Shown here: positions 8,066 to 16,885 of the stretch, piece after piece
Layout: each line of letters opens with the position of its first letter
How positions within the stretch are numbered: the stretch's first letter is position 1
NCBI GenBank assembly: GCA_963821345.1
Contig: CAWGDM010000012.1
Coordinates: 1 to 64,000 of the forward strand
Reading direction: 5' to 3'
Origin: WHSW01 sp963821345
GTDB lineage: Bacteria > Actinomycetota > Thermoleophilia > Solirubrobacterales > 70-9
DNA length: 64,000 bases
Notes under the pieces: generated by a model
The model's input: only the letters and a program-made list of their open reading frames with translations
Told to the model about the DNA's origin: nothing
Database searches by the model: none
Program-made: the position numbers and the translations under genes

Positions 8066-9610
8066 CTATCGGACCCGCAGCTGCCGGACCACCGTCTCGG
8101 GGCCGAAGCTGCCGGGCTCGGTCGCGGTCAGGTTGAGCTTGCGCCCGCCGACCCGGCCCAGCCCGACGGTCGCCGACTTGCCGGCGCCGATCGAGTAGTG
8201 GCGCGAGTGCTGGTGCACGCCGAGGGTGCCCGCGCACTTGATCATGTTCGGCTTCGGGCACTTGAGCTTGACGCTGACGTTGTGGTCCTTCGCCCGGGTG
8301 GCGGCGCGGATCGCCAGGAAGGCGGGCTCGGCGGCGGCGCCCTGGAGGAAGGTCTCACAGGCCCCTGCCGCCCAGTCGACCGGGAGCGGGTCCTTGAGGT
8401 CGATCTCGACGAAGTCGTCGCTGCCGGCGCCGCAGCTGATCAGCTTGTCGGCGAAGCTGTCTGAGCGGGCGTTGATCGTGTCGTTTCCCTTGAAGCCGTT
8501 GAGCTTGTCGGCCCCGTTGCCGCCGATCAGGGTGTCGGGGCTGTCGAGGCCGTTTAAGACGTCGTCGCCGTCGCGGCCCTCATAGCGGCGCTTGGAGAGG
8601 TTCTCCAGCAGGCTGAAGGCGGTGTCGTTGCCCGCGCCCAAGATCACGTTGTTGGTGCCCGAGACTCGGTCCTGCTCGTCGGGGTTGGCGCCGACCGAGC
8701 CGCTTTGCACCGAGCCCGAGTTGAAGAAGATGTCGCTGGTGCGCTGGGAGTAGTCGATCGTGTCGATCCCGGTCCCGCCGTCATAGGAGTCGAAGTCGCC
8801 GGGGATCGTCGACTCGTCGCCGGCCCTGAAAGTGTCGTCGCCCTCGCCGCCGATCACCTGATCTGAGCCCTTGCCCGCGTCGATCGTGTCGTCGCCGTCG
8901 TCGCCGTCGATCGAGTCGCCGGCGCTCAGCGCGGTTTGCCCCAGCACCGCTCCATTGATGGTGGTGAAGGTGGGAAAGGCGCGGATGTTGTCGTTGCCGG
9001 GGCCGGCGTCGATCGTGTTGCCGCCCGAGGAGCCGACGATCCTGTCGTTGCCGCTGCCGGTGTCGACCGTCCAGGGTCCCGTCGCCGCCGGGGTGCCACC
9101 GATCGCGGAGACGGGGTTCTCGAGATCGTCGTCGCCAGAGCCGAGGTTGAAGGTCCCGCGCTGGCTTCCGATTCTTGGGAAGACGAGATCGTCGCCGCCA
9201 TTCGCGACAATTTCCACGGTTACGCCCGACGCGGTCTTGTCACAGAGGATTGCAATCGAGGTCAGGCTCCGACTGCAGCCCGCGCCAGCGTCGGCACCCT
9301 CGAGGCAGACGGTGCAATGGGGGTTGGTGACGAAGACCTCCCATTGGCCTGGGTCGCCGGTGTTGATGTTCACTCTGACTTCGAGATTGTGGACGTCGAC
9401 GAAGAGCCCCGAGCTGGTCATCGAGACTCGGGCGGAGGAGTCGTCCCCGGCCTGGGCGCTTGGCGTGAGCACTCCCATCAAAGCCACGGCGCTCAGAACA
9501 ACAACGCCGGCCCGAACCGACCGCGTGAGGATCCTGAACCGTGGGACGTGATCTCGGATACTTCTCCCTTGAGGCGACCCTAGTCGGTCGAGCGCCTGGA
9601 GGCAAATCAC
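8066..9610 (-). CDS. secreted RTX calcium-binding repeat protein
   Basis: 514 residues, intact. After a basic segment there is a signal peptide (VVVLSAVALMGVLTPSAQAG). A beta-rich region follows, then from about residue 150 many degenerate RTX nonapeptides (GSGNDRIVG, GDDGDDTIDAG, GGEGDDTFRAG, GGNGADKLNG). These form calcium-dependent parallel beta-rolls in exported proteins. The C-terminal ~110 residues (VSVKLKCPKPNMIKCAGTLG and VGGRKLNLTAT) are a beta-domain seen in other exported Solirubrobacterales proteins. No enzyme motif is seen, so it may be structural or adhesive. The start at GTG 9610 is uncertain. Confidence 0.8.
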   Translation of the reverse strand: MICLQALDRLGSPQGRSIRDHVPRFRILTRSVRAGVVVLSAVALMGVLTPSAQAGDDSSARVSMTSSGLFVDVHNLEVRVNINTGDPGQWEVFVTNPHCTVCLEGADAGAGCSRSLTSIAILCDKTASGVTVEIVANGGDDLVFPRIGSQRGTFNLGSGDDDLENPVSAIGGTPAATGPWTVDTGSGNDRIVGSSGGNTIDAGPGNDNIRAFPTFTTINGAVLGQTALSAGDSIDGDDGDDTIDAGKGSDQVIGGEGDDTFRAGDESTIPGDFDSYDGGTGIDTIDYSQRTSDIFFNSGSVQSGSVGANPDEQDRVSGTNNVILGAGNDTAFSLLENLSKRRYEGRDGDDVLNGLDSPDTLIGGNGADKLNGFKGNDTINARSDSFADKLISCGAGSDDFVEIDLKDPLPVDWAAGACETFLQGAAAEPAFLAIRAATRAKDHNVSVKLKCPKPNMIKCAGTLGVHQHSRHYSIGAGKSATVGLGRVGGRKLNLTATEPGSFGPETVVRQLRVR

Positions 9611-9980
9611 TACTTGAACACGCGGTCAACTCGGGGGCCGGTTACCTTGTGAGTTGGGGCTGCCATGGCAGTTGCCCGGCGGCTTTGACGAGAGGCGACT
9701 CTTTCCCCGGCGCGCGGTCGGCAGCCTGGCGCCATCGGTCGGCTGCATCGTGATCCCGCCCGACGGCACCCGCGTGCTCGCCCGCGTCGAGCGCGACCCG
9801 CTGGGGCAGCAGGCCGATCCGGAAGTGAACCCGCTGGTGCCCCGGTTTGAAAGAGCGCCTCTCCCGGGTCACCAGTGCCAGCGACCCGCGCGCGCCAGGG
9901 CGGCCGGGCACCCGTGATCCATTTGGCGATGCGCTCCGAAGGGCATAGGCTCGGAACGAAAACGACGATCGGAGGAGCGG
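9611..9980. other. gene-free stretch
   Basis: About 370 bases. Short ORFs exist on both strands (for example 9654-9917 plus) but none has a recognisable domain, a good ribosome binding site or support from neighbours. The ribosome binding site GGAGGAG of the next gene sits at about 9971-9977. I see no repeat or tRNA. Confidence 0.35.
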
Positions 9981-10358
9981 ATGGGAAACGCGGAGGCAGC
10001 GAAGGGCGCCTATGAGGCGTTCAACAACGGCGACCTCGAAACGTTGAAGGAAGGCTTCGCCGAGGATGCCGAGTGGCAGACCTCAGATGAGCTGCCGCTC
10101 GGCGGGGTGACGCGCGGCCGCGACGCGATCATGGAGAACTTCTCACAGATCGGGAACTACTGGTCGAGCTTCAGCGTCGAGGCGTCTGAGTTCATCGATG
10201 CCGGCGACAAGGTGGTCGTCAGGGGCACGCAGCGCGCGACCGGCAAGGGAGGCAGCTTCGAAGCTCCGTTCCTACACCTGATGGAGTACCGCGACGGCAA
10301 GGTCGTCCGAGGCGAGTTCCACGCCGACAGCGCCAAGGCGTTGAAGGCGCTCGGCTAG
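9981..10358 (+). CDS. NTF2/SnoaL-like protein (orphan)
   Basis: 125 residues from an ATG preceded by GGAGGAGCGG: MGNAEAAKGAYEAFNNGDLE, FAEDAEWQTSDELPLGGVTR, then YRDGKVVRGEFHADSAKALK. It is a complete SnoaL-like/NTF2 domain, but not of the MSQENVEIVRR subgroup and not part of an array. Intact. The substrate cannot be inferred. Confidence 0.85.
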   Translation: MGNAEAAKGAYEAFNNGDLETLKEGFAEDAEWQTSDELPLGGVTRGRDAIMENFSQIGNYWSSFSVEASEFIDAGDKVVVRGTQRATGKGGSFEAPFLHLMEYRDGKVVRGEFHADSAKALKALG

Positions 10359-10400
10359 CGGCACCCAGCAAGACATCGCCCTGCCCCTTTTCGGAGCAGC

Positions 10401-10720
10401 TCAGCGCCAGCCCCGGTTGCAGCGGCGCATGAAGGCCGGAGATTTGCCAGCGAATCGTCGCCGTCGGCGGCGATCGGGATTAGATGGTCGACATCGGTGG
10501 CGGGTGCCCAGCGCAGTAGATGCAGGTGCGGCCGTGGCGGCGGAACATGATTTCGCGAGTCGCCCGCGCCCGTTGGGAAAGCCATAGCGCCCAGCCCCGC
10601 GCGGGACTCCGCTTCGCAGTATCGCGCCATGCCTGCGGCAGCAGCGCCACGGCTTCCAGGAGTCGTGGCACCCCAATCCTCCGGTGAGCTTCCGCTTCCT
10701 CGTAAAAGCGGCAGCCACGT
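10401..10720 (-). pseudogene. HNH endonuclease relic
   Basis: Three frames together give an HNH nuclease core: REIMFRRHGRTCIYCAG (first CxxC), then VDHLIPIAADGDDSLANLRP (the His and Asn of the HNH motif), then MRRCNRGWR ending at TGA 10401-10403. At least two frameshifts separate the parts. The N-terminal end is not defined. HNH proteins of this size are typical of phages and mobile elements. Upstream in its own direction lies interspersed repeat copy B. Confidence 0.6.
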
Positions 10721-11043
10721 TCGCTGCGGGGCCGTTGGTCGTCTCCGGAGTACAACGGCCGGCCGGGGTGTAGCGCCGTTGAGAGGTCATAACGCCAGCC
10801 GCACGGGATTCCGCTCGTGGATCGCGCGTGGGACTCCGGCGTGTGTGGCGGGGCGGTATGTATTTGCTCGCGCACCGCGCCGTTCCCGCCTTACCCCTCC
10901 CCCTCCACGCGCCGTGCGCGCCAGTCGTGCGCCAGTCAGCACCCGGTTCAGGCGGTCTTCAGCGGTCTTGAGCGGTAGTCAGACGCTCGTCGAAAGGAGG
11001 CGCAGATGGCTTTCCCATGCCGTTTATGGCTTGTCCAAGCCGA
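10721..11043. other. intergenic stretch with repeat copy B
   Basis: The stretch between the HNH relic and tRNA-Cys is filled by interspersed repeat copy B (10771-10935) followed by a segment with runs like GGCGGTCTTCAGCGGTCTTG (10951-10970). No gene is recognised. Confidence 0.4.
10771..10935. repeat. interspersed repeat, copy B
   Basis: From AGCGCCGTTGAG (10771) to TTCCCGCC (about 10892) it aligns with copy C (25652-25770) at roughly 85-90% identity. Its right end continues into TGCGCCA-type boxes shared with copies A and D. It sits about 110 bases from tRNA-Cys. Confidence 0.65.
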
Positions 11044-11114
11044 AGGCGCCTGCCGGAATCGAACCGGCGTAAACGGCTTTGCAGGCCGCTGCGTAACCAC
11101 TCCGCCAAGGCGCC
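11044..11114 (-). tRNA. tRNA-Cys (GCA)
   Basis: A 71-base cloverleaf on the minus strand: acceptor GGCGCCT pairs with AGGCGCC, the anticodon loop is CTGCAAA (anticodon GCA), and the T-arm is GCCGG-TTCGATT-CCGGC. The discriminator base is T and CCA is not encoded. All stems are intact. Confidence 0.95.
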
Positions 11115-11162
11115 GCGCGGCCGCAAGCGTAGCGGGGGGCGGAGAGGGGTTAGGGTGGCGCG

Positions 11163-11990
11163 GTGGCGGCGGTTGAGCGCAAGCGCGAGGGGCCGGTGGC
11201 CTACCGGGAGGCCGCTCCGGAGGGCGAGCCGAGCGGCCCGGCCGTGGTCGGCGTGCACGGCTTCCCGGAGAGCTCGCGGATGTGGGAGTCGCTGCTCGAG
11301 GCGGTCGCCGGCCGGGGCCATCGCGGCCTGGCGCCGGACCTCTACGGATTCGGCGACTCGGACGAGGACTTCGGGCCGGCGACGTTCGAGAACAGCCTGG
11401 CGCGGTTCGGCGACTGGATCGATGCCGTCGAGCCGGGCTCGGTGGTCGTCGTCGTTCACGACTGGGGCGGCTTCATCGGTCTCGCCTGGGCCTGCGAGCA
11501 CCCCGACCGGGTCGCCGGGATCGTCGCCGCCAACACCGGCTTCTTCGCCGACGGCAAGTGGCACGGGATGGCCAAGGCGCTGCGCTCCGAGCAGGGTGAG
11601 GAGTTGATCGGCGCGCTCGACCGCGCGGCGTTCGCCAACCTGCTGAACGCCTCCGGCGACGTCTTCGGCGAGGACGACCTCGACGCCTACTGGGCGCCGT
11701 TCGCCGACGCCGGGCGGGGGCAGCGGGCGACGCTCGAGTTCTACCGTTCGATGGACATGGAGAAGCTCACCCCCTGGCAGGGGAGGCTGGCCGAGGTCGG
11801 CGCCCCCACGCTGCTGCTCTGGGGGGCCGACGACGCCTTCGCCCCGCTGGCCGGCGCGCACCGGTTCGAGCGCGAGATCCCCGGTGCGCAGCTGGTCGCG
11901 CTGGCGGGCGCCGGCCACTTCGTCTTCGATCAGGAGCGGGACCGCTGCGTGGCCGAGGTCGTGGGCTTCCTGGACCGGCTGGCGCCCTAG
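11163..11990 (+). CDS. alpha/beta hydrolase (epoxide hydrolase / haloalkane dehalogenase type)
   Basis: 275 residues. HGFPE (about residue 36) is the oxyanion-hole motif. VHDWGGFIG carries an aspartate as nucleophile, as in epoxide hydrolases and haloalkane dehalogenases rather than serine esterases. GADDAF gives the acid and AGHF the catalytic histidine. The cap region spans about residues 135-205. A cytoplasmic enzyme acting on small epoxides or halogenated compounds is likely, but the substrate is not predictable. GTG start at 11163, 48 bases after tRNA-Cys. Its stop overlaps the convergent gene at 11987 by four bases. Confidence 0.85.
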   Translation: MAAVERKREGPVAYREAAPEGEPSGPAVVGVHGFPESSRMWESLLEAVAGRGHRGLAPDLYGFGDSDEDFGPATFENSLARFGDWIDAVEPGSVVVVVHDWGGFIGLAWACEHPDRVAGIVAANTGFFADGKWHGMAKALRSEQGEELIGALDRAAFANLLNASGDVFGEDDLDAYWAPFADAGRGQRATLEFYRSMDMEKLTPWQGRLAEVGAPTLLLWGADDAFAPLAGAHRFEREIPGAQLVALAGAGHFVFDQERDRCVAEVVGFLDRLAP

Positions 11991-12926
11991 ACCGGCACGC
12001 GGGCCCTGACCACGCTGCCAGTGGGCGTGGAGCGGATCTGAACCAGGTCGCAGAGCTGGTTGACGACCCAGAGACCACGACCGGAGAGCTGATCGTCGGT
12101 TGGCCGGCGGCGGCCGACCAGCGGGTCGTCAAACCGCCCCGCATCCTCGACCTGGCAGACCATTGTCCCATCCTCGCGCCATGAGGTGACCACGCCGGCG
12201 CCGCCGCCGTGGCGGACCGTGTTCGCGGCCAGTTCGTTGACCGAGAGCACGATGTCGGCCTGTCCCGCCGCCGGCAGATCGGCCTCGGCGGCCGCCGACC
12301 AGACGAAGCGACGCACCGAATCGAGCGACCCGCGGCCCTCGAAGCTGAGTCGCTCGGCGCCGTCAGGGGGCGGGAGCAGCTCCCCCGCGAACGGGTCGCG
12401 ACCGCTCGTCGCGCCGGCGTAGTCGGGGCTCGGCGCGTGCCCGTGGGAATCCTGGAGCTCCGGGTGGTTGCGCCTGGCGGCGGCGATGGTCGCCGGATCG
12501 AGGCCGAGGACGTCGTACGGGCACAGCAGCTCGAATCCGGCCTCCACCTGGTCGTCGAAGGCGACGTTCAGCAGCCACTCGTGCAGGTCGCACTCGTGCC
12601 GCTCGGCCTCGCTGCGCCCGGGCCACGCGGGCTCACCGATCCCGCGCATCGGGCCTCCCCCGCCGTGCTCGATCGACGAACTCCTGCCAGGCGGGGATGA
12701 TCCGCGCCGGGTTGCGGCCCAGCGAGCTCATCTCGATGAATCGGACCGCCTCCCGGTCGGCGCCCAGCTGCCGGCGCAGCGTCTCGATCTTCGGCTCGGC
12801 GACCGCGACCATGATCGGCTCGCCTGCCTCGATCCCCCCGCGGATGAACGGCAGCGTGGCGTCGTAGAACTCGCGCTCGGTTACGTAGAACAGCGCCTGG
12901 TGGCGGAACCCGCGTGCCACCTGCAC
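11987..12926 (-). pseudogene. MEDS-domain sensor / anti-sigma-type ATPase, one frameshift
   Basis: The first frame (from 12926) gives a MEDS sensory domain: FRHQALFYVTEREFYDATLP, MVAVAEPKIETLRRQLG, SLGRNPARIIPAWQEFVD. The second frame carries RGIGEPAWPGRSEAER through a linker, then a GHKL/HATPase domain of the anti-sigma kinase type (SVNELAANTVRHGGG, DDQLSGRGLWVVNQLCD). One extra base near 12674 joins VD to EHGGGGPMRGIGEP in the correct frame. Such proteins sense a signal and regulate a sigma factor by partner switching. If the indel is an assembly error this is an intact gene of about 310 residues. Confidence 0.75.
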
Positions 12927-12947
12927 AGCTTCCCACCTTTGGCCGCG

Positions 12948-13751
12948 CTAGGGAATGAAGTACATCGGGTTTGCGAGCTTGAATGCTCGCCGCGTGTGGC
13001 CGCCGGCCAGGTCGGAGTCCTGGTCGCCGACGTTGACCAGGATGGTGAAGCCGAGTTCCTCCTCGATCCGCGCCCGCTCGCCGCTCTTGTACTCGATCGT
13101 CGTCCCCGCGCCCGAGGGCTTGGTGGTCAGGCTGTAGCCCTGGTCGTAGCCGACCGCCTTCAGGTTCGAGTCGGCGATGCCCTGCAGCGCCTCGGGGCGC
13201 CCGGTGATGAAGAAGACCTCGACGCCCTTGCTGCGGGCGAACCCGTAGAGGTCGAGCGTCGGCTGGATCGCGGGATCGTTACCGCCGACCGCCCCAGGAA
13301 CCAGACCGGCCTGGCTGAAGTTGGCGGCGTTGAGGCCGTCGTAGTTGGAGAGGGAGGTCTCGTCGATGTCGAGGACGATCGCGGGCTTGACCTCGTGGCA
13401 CTTGCGGCCCTTGGGATTGCACTCCGAGTATCTGCCCGGACCCGGCGACTCGCTCAGCCTGCGCAGCTGATTGGTCAACGAACGCTGGGCGTGCTGGTCG
13501 ACCGCGATCAGATCGTTCTCGTAGGCGCCGGTGTCGTGGTAATTGCGGATCGTCGGCGGCAACTCGGCGACCCCATAGGTCGAGCTGCCGCCGAGGTCGG
13601 GCAGCCCGCCCCCGGTGAGCTTGATCGAGGTGACCTCGGTATCGCCGCCGGTGACGTACTTCGCCGCCACGGCGCCGCCGACGACGATCGCGCCGCAGGC
13701 GAACCCGATCGCCAGCAGGGCTAGGGCGCGAAGCGAGCGGCGGCCGGACAT
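12948..13751 (-). CDS. HAD-family class B-like acid phosphatase, exported
   Basis: 267 residues with an N-terminal membrane/signal helix (SLRALALLAIGFACGAIVVG). HAD motif I is AIVLDIDETSLSNYDG, motif II is FFITGRPE, and motif IV is VNVGDQDSDLAGG. This matches the acid phosphatase class B/plant acid phosphatase family (PF03767), which removes phosphate from nucleotides or other organic phosphates outside the cytoplasm. Start ATG at 13751. The gene is 25 bases from the marR stop on the same strand. Confidence 0.85.
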   Translation of the reverse strand: MSGRRSLRALALLAIGFACGAIVVGGAVAAKYVTGGDTEVTSIKLTGGGLPDLGGSSTYGVAELPPTIRNYHDTGAYENDLIAVDQHAQRSLTNQLRRLSESPGPGRYSECNPKGRKCHEVKPAIVLDIDETSLSNYDGLNAANFSQAGLVPGAVGGNDPAIQPTLDLYGFARSKGVEVFFITGRPEALQGIADSNLKAVGYDQGYSLTTKPSGAGTTIEYKSGERARIEEELGFTILVNVGDQDSDLAGGHTRRAFKLANPMYFIP

Positions 13752-13776
13752 GACCGCTGAAATCTATCCGCCACGG

Positions 13777-14277
13777 TCACGCGGGCTTGTCTTCGGCCTC
13801 GGCCGCCTGCGAATAGGCGTCATAGCCGCCGGCGCGCTCCCAGATCGAGAGCAACAGCCGCTCGAGCTCGTCGCGGTCGCCGTCGGCGAGGTCGGCGAGC
13901 AGCTCGTCCTCGACCCCGTCCATCGCCGCGCTCACCTTCTCGATCACCGCCAACCCCTTCTTCGAGACCTCGACCCGGTGACGGCGCCGGTCCTCGGGAT
14001 CGCGCCGGCGGGTCGCAAGCCCGTTCTCCTCGAGCTCGTTGAGGATCTCGACCAGGTTCGTCGGGTCGACGTGCAGGCGACCGCCGAGCTCCTGCTGGCT
14101 GAGCTCACCGTGGTCGCGCAGCTCGATCAGGGCGGCGAGGTGGCGTGGGCGCAGGGCGTACGGCTCCAGCGCCTCGGTGAAGCGGTGCATCGTGATCCGG
14201 CCGAGCTTGATCATCAGCAGGGTCGGCCAGCGCTGGGTGATGCCCGCGGGAGTGATCGCCTTCGTCTCGGTTGCCAT
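13777..14277 (-). CDS. MarR-family transcriptional regulator
   Basis: 166 residues. The winged helix covers about residues 40-115: LRPRHLAALIELRDHGELSQ, QELGGRLHVDPTNLVEILNE (recognition helix), LATRRRDPEDRRRHRVEVSK (wing). A C-terminal dimerisation helix and an acidic tail follow. It is divergent from the MFS exporter at 14342 with only 64 bases between. That gap contains a perfect palindrome (14316-14337), the likely operator, so this protein probably represses the exporter and is released by a small aromatic ligand. Confidence 0.9.
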   Translation of the reverse strand: MATETKAITPAGITQRWPTLLMIKLGRITMHRFTEALEPYALRPRHLAALIELRDHGELSQQELGGRLHVDPTNLVEILNELEENGLATRRRDPEDRRRHRVEVSKKGLAVIEKVSAAMDGVEDELLADLADGDRDELERLLLSIWERAGGYDAYSQAAEAEDKPA

Positions 14278-14315
14278 GCATCAAAAGTTATCAGCTGCCA
14301 ATACTTTGTGCAAAC

Positions 14316-14337
14316 CGATGATCTGCTAGGATCATCG
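14316..14337. promoter_or_regulatory. probable MarR operator over the MFS promoter
   Basis: Perfect inverted repeat CGATGATC-TGCTAG-GATCATCG with 8-base arms and a 6-base spacer, four bases before the GTG start of the exporter. A weak -10-like TAGGAT (14327-14332) lies inside it, with TTGTGC at 14306-14311 as a possible -35. A bound dimer would block this promoter. Confidence 0.6.
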
Positions 14338-14341
14338 AATC

Positions 14342-15784
14342 GTGGATGTCAAGGGAGCCTCCAACGCCCGGGTGATCCTCGCGGTCCTCTCGCTCGGCGG
14401 GATCGCGTACGCCCTGTTGCAGTCGCTGGTCGTCCCGGCGCTGCCGCAGATCCAAGACTCGCTGCACACCTCCGAGGGCGCCGTCGGCTGGGTGCTGACC
14501 GCGTTTCTGCTCAGCGCCTCGGTGACCACCCCGATCGTCGGCCGGCTCGGCGACATGTACGGCAAGGAACGGCTGCTGATGGTCGTCCTCGTGCTGCTCG
14601 CGATCGGCACCCTGATCTCGGCCGTCGCCTCCTCGCTGGCGCTGATGCTCGTCGGCCGCGTGATCCAGGGAGTCGGCGGCGGCATCTTCCCGCTCGCCTT
14701 CTCGATCATCCGCGACGAGCTTCCCCGCGAGCGGGTCGCCGGCGGGATCGGGCTCGTCTCCTCCCTGCTCGGGATCGGCGGCGGCGCCGGCGTCGTCTTC
14801 GCCGGGGTCGTCACCGAGCACCTGTCCTACCACTGGCTGTTCTGGTTTCCGCTGGGGATGATCGTTCTGACCGCGGGCCTGACGCGGCGCTACATCCCCG
14901 AGTCGCCCGTCAAGACCCCGGCCGAGATCAACTACCGCGCCGCGGGCCTGATGACGCTCGGAATCTCGGCGGCGCTGCTGGCGATCACCGAGACCAGCAC
15001 CTGGGGCTGGGGCTCCCCCAAGACCCTGGCGCTGCTCGCCGTCGGCCTGCTGGTGATCGGCGCCTGGGTGCGCGAGGAGCTGCGCTCGCGCGAGCCGCTC
15101 GTCGACATGCGGATGATGGCGATCCGGGGCGTCTGGACCACCAACACCGTCGCCTTCCTGATCGGGGTCGGGATGTACTCCTCGTTCATCCTCCTGCCCG
15201 AGTTCGTCCAGGAGCCCGCCAGCAGTGGCTACGGCTTCGGCGCCTCGGCGACGACCGCGGGGCTGTTCCTGCTCCCGGCGACGATCGCGATCACCATCGT
15301 CGGCCAGATGGCCGGCGTGCTCGAGCGCCGGATCGGGTCGCGCGGCGCCCTGATCGCCGGGGCGATGTTCGCCCTTGCCGCCTACGCCCTGCTGGTCTTT
15401 GACCGCGGCGCCGAGGCGCAGATCTACGTCGCCGCCGCGCTGCTGGGGGTCGGGATCGGGCTCTCGTTCGCGGCGATGCCGAACCTGATCGTCGAGAACG
15501 TTCGCCAGGAGCAGACCGGCGTCGCCACCGGGATGAACGCGGTCACGCGAACGCTCGGCGGCGCCTTCGGCGGCCAGGTGGCCGCGACCCTGTTGGCCGG
15601 CAACCTCGCCGCGGGCGGGATCCCGGCCGCCGACGGATTCACGCTTGCCTTCGTCATGTGCCTGGTGGCGGTCGTCGGCGCGCTCGGCTTCGCGATCGCG
15701 GTCCCTCGGCGCGCGGCCGCGCGCCTGAAGCCGGCCTCGTCGGTCGTCCGCCCGACCCCCAGCGCCGAGCGGGTCGCGGCCTAG
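14342..15784 (+). CDS. MFS multidrug exporter (DHA2 / EmrB-QacA type, 14 TM)
   Basis: 480 residues. Motif A is GRLGDMYGKERLL after TM2. Motif C-like glycines appear in GLVSSLLGIGGGAGVVFAG (TM5), the signature of drug/proton antiporters. Hydrophobic segments spread to residue 460 suit about 14 helices. It probably expels a toxic small molecule across the cytoplasmic membrane using the proton gradient. The GTG start at 14342 lies directly after the operator, so the mRNA may be nearly leaderless. Regulated by the divergent MarR protein. Confidence 0.9.
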   Translation: MDVKGASNARVILAVLSLGGIAYALLQSLVVPALPQIQDSLHTSEGAVGWVLTAFLLSASVTTPIVGRLGDMYGKERLLMVVLVLLAIGTLISAVASSLALMLVGRVIQGVGGGIFPLAFSIIRDELPRERVAGGIGLVSSLLGIGGGAGVVFAGVVTEHLSYHWLFWFPLGMIVLTAGLTRRYIPESPVKTPAEINYRAAGLMTLGISAALLAITETSTWGWGSPKTLALLAVGLLVIGAWVREELRSREPLVDMRMMAIRGVWTTNTVAFLIGVGMYSSFILLPEFVQEPASSGYGFGASATTAGLFLLPATIAITIVGQMAGVLERRIGSRGALIAGAMFALAAYALLVFDRGAEAQIYVAAALLGVGIGLSFAAMPNLIVENVRQEQTGVATGMNAVTRTLGGAFGGQVAATLLAGNLAAGGIPAADGFTLAFVMCLVAVVGALGFAIAVPRRAAARLKPASSVVRPTPSAERVAA

Positions 15785-15786
15785 CG

Positions 15787-15966
15787 ATGGCAACTCGAGA
15801 TCTGCTCGTCGTCGACGCCTACGTGGCGGAGTTGCGGCGCGAGGCGGGGTGGTCGCGGCGCCGGCCCCGATCGGCGCCGACGCGCGCCGGCAGCGGCGGT
15901 CCACGCCCGGTTAGTGCTCCAGGCCGCACGGGCGAAGTCGCCGAGGCGGATCGGGCTCGAGCCTGA
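15787..15966 (+). CDS. small hypothetical protein
   Basis: A 59-codon ORF starting two bases after the exporter stop: MATRDLLVVDAYVAELRREA, then an arginine/serine/proline-rich tail. The start is well placed for translational coupling, but the second half looks like high-GC random sequence. No known family. It may be a short operon partner or spurious. Confidence 0.3.
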   Translation: MATRDLLVVDAYVAELRREAGWSRRRPRSAPTRAGSGGPRPVSAPGRTGEVAEADRARA

Positions 15967-16001
15967 GCGCGCCGCGGCCTAGATCGCTCGAAGGCCGAGT
16001 G

Positions 16002-16038
16002 AAACGGCGCGCGCCGGCACTGAAACGGCGCGCGCCGG
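16002..16038. repeat. palindromic 16-mer, two copies (third at 16750-16766)
   Basis: AAACGGCGCGCGCCGG occurs at 16002-16017 and 16023-16038, and AACGGCGCGCGCCGGT at 16750. Each contains the perfect palindrome GGCGCGCGCC. The copies bracket the exported protein gene at 16086-16658. Role unknown; possibly protein-binding sites or a short extragenic repeat. Confidence 0.55.
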
Positions 16039-16085
16039 TCACTAGCGCTGCGGTTCGGCGTCCAGCTCCAAAACAGGCGCGCGGC

Positions 16086-16658
16086 CTAGTAGCGAGCCTT
16101 GCCGTCCACGTCGAAGGTGAGCACGGTGCCCACGGTCAGGCTGCTCCCGGCTGGAAGCGTGCCGTTGAACGTGCCGCCCCCCGTGGCGTCCTTGTACTTG
16201 CCGCTGCCGCCGAGGACGTCGAAGGTCCCGTTGAGGCTGATGCTTCCGTCGGACTGGAACTCGACCACGTCCCTGGTCTCCAGGTCCACCGTGCCCTTCT
16301 TCGCATAGACGACTACAGGCCGACCCTCGGTGATCAGGCCGGTCGGTGTGTTGGTGAGCACGGTCTCCCCGACCGTTGCGGCAATTCCGAACGGCTTGCC
16401 GGTGAGGCGGCCAGCGAACTCGTAACCGCTCGCCGGCTGCCCGATGATCGCGAGCGTCATCGTCGCGTCGACCGCGACCGTGTGGGCCTTCTTCTTCGCG
16501 CTCGCGACCTGGGGCGCGGCCAGCCCCAAGGACACGAGGCAGAGCGCAAACGCGGTGGTGGTGCAGGCGATCAGCCCTCGCCGACGGCAAGCCCGGGCGC
16601 CCGAAATGGGCGCGGCGCGGCGGAACTGGGTGCATTGGTGGGCGGACATGGTTGCCAT
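16086..16658 (-). CDS. secreted allene-oxide-cyclase-barrel-like protein
   Basis: 190 residues. Start ATG 16658 follows GGAGGAGATCGA (16659-16670). A long basic N-region and hydrophobic core (LIACTTTAFALCLVSLGLAA) end at ASA, a signal peptide. The mature part is all beta: VVVYAKKGTVDLETRDVVEF, then SISLNGTFDVLGGSGKYKDA and a GGGTFNGTL strand. The GGSGKYKDATG motif is typical of the dirigent/AOC barrel superfamily in actinobacteria. It is probably extracellular; no catalytic function can be assigned. Palindromic repeats lie on both sides. Confidence 0.75.
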   Translation of the reverse strand: MATMSAHQCTQFRRAAPISGARACRRRGLIACTTTAFALCLVSLGLAAPQVASAKKKAHTVAVDATMTLAIIGQPASGYEFAGRLTGKPFGIAATVGETVLTNTPTGLITEGRPVVVYAKKGTVDLETRDVVEFQSDGSISLNGTFDVLGGSGKYKDATGGGTFNGTLPAGSSLTVGTVLTFDVDGKARY

Positions 16659-16885
16659 TCGATCTCCTCCTGGCACGCGGCGCGATTGCCGGCCGCGCGC
16701 TGAGGCTGACGATCTCGCGCCGCCGTGCTGCGAGTAGGTGAGGCGCATCAACGGCGCGCGCCGGTCGCTGCAACGGTGAGCCGGGGGTGACATCTCGCCC
16801 CAGCTACCCGAGGGTCGCCTAGTCGTACCTCGCCGAGCGGCGTAGAGTCCAGGTGACTGGCACGGAGCGAGCAAGGGAGAAGTCG

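Noticed and set aside
5776..8136. A 786-residue plus-strand frame across NTF2-like array 1 (and a similar one at 23619-25658)
   Set aside because: Both are antisense to tandem paralogues with clear starts, stops and spacing; the repeated HDLHVLLRHRLLRQPGG motif is just the junction read backwards.
10771..11114. tRNA-Cys as a second island attachment site
   Set aside because: No duplicate of its 3' end was found elsewhere in the window, although a dispersed repeat and an HNH relic are nearby.
13615..15904. Long frames on either strand overlapping the MFS gene and marR
   Set aside because: Both are shadows: the MFS protein and the MarR protein have complete domain motifs and a shared operator in between.
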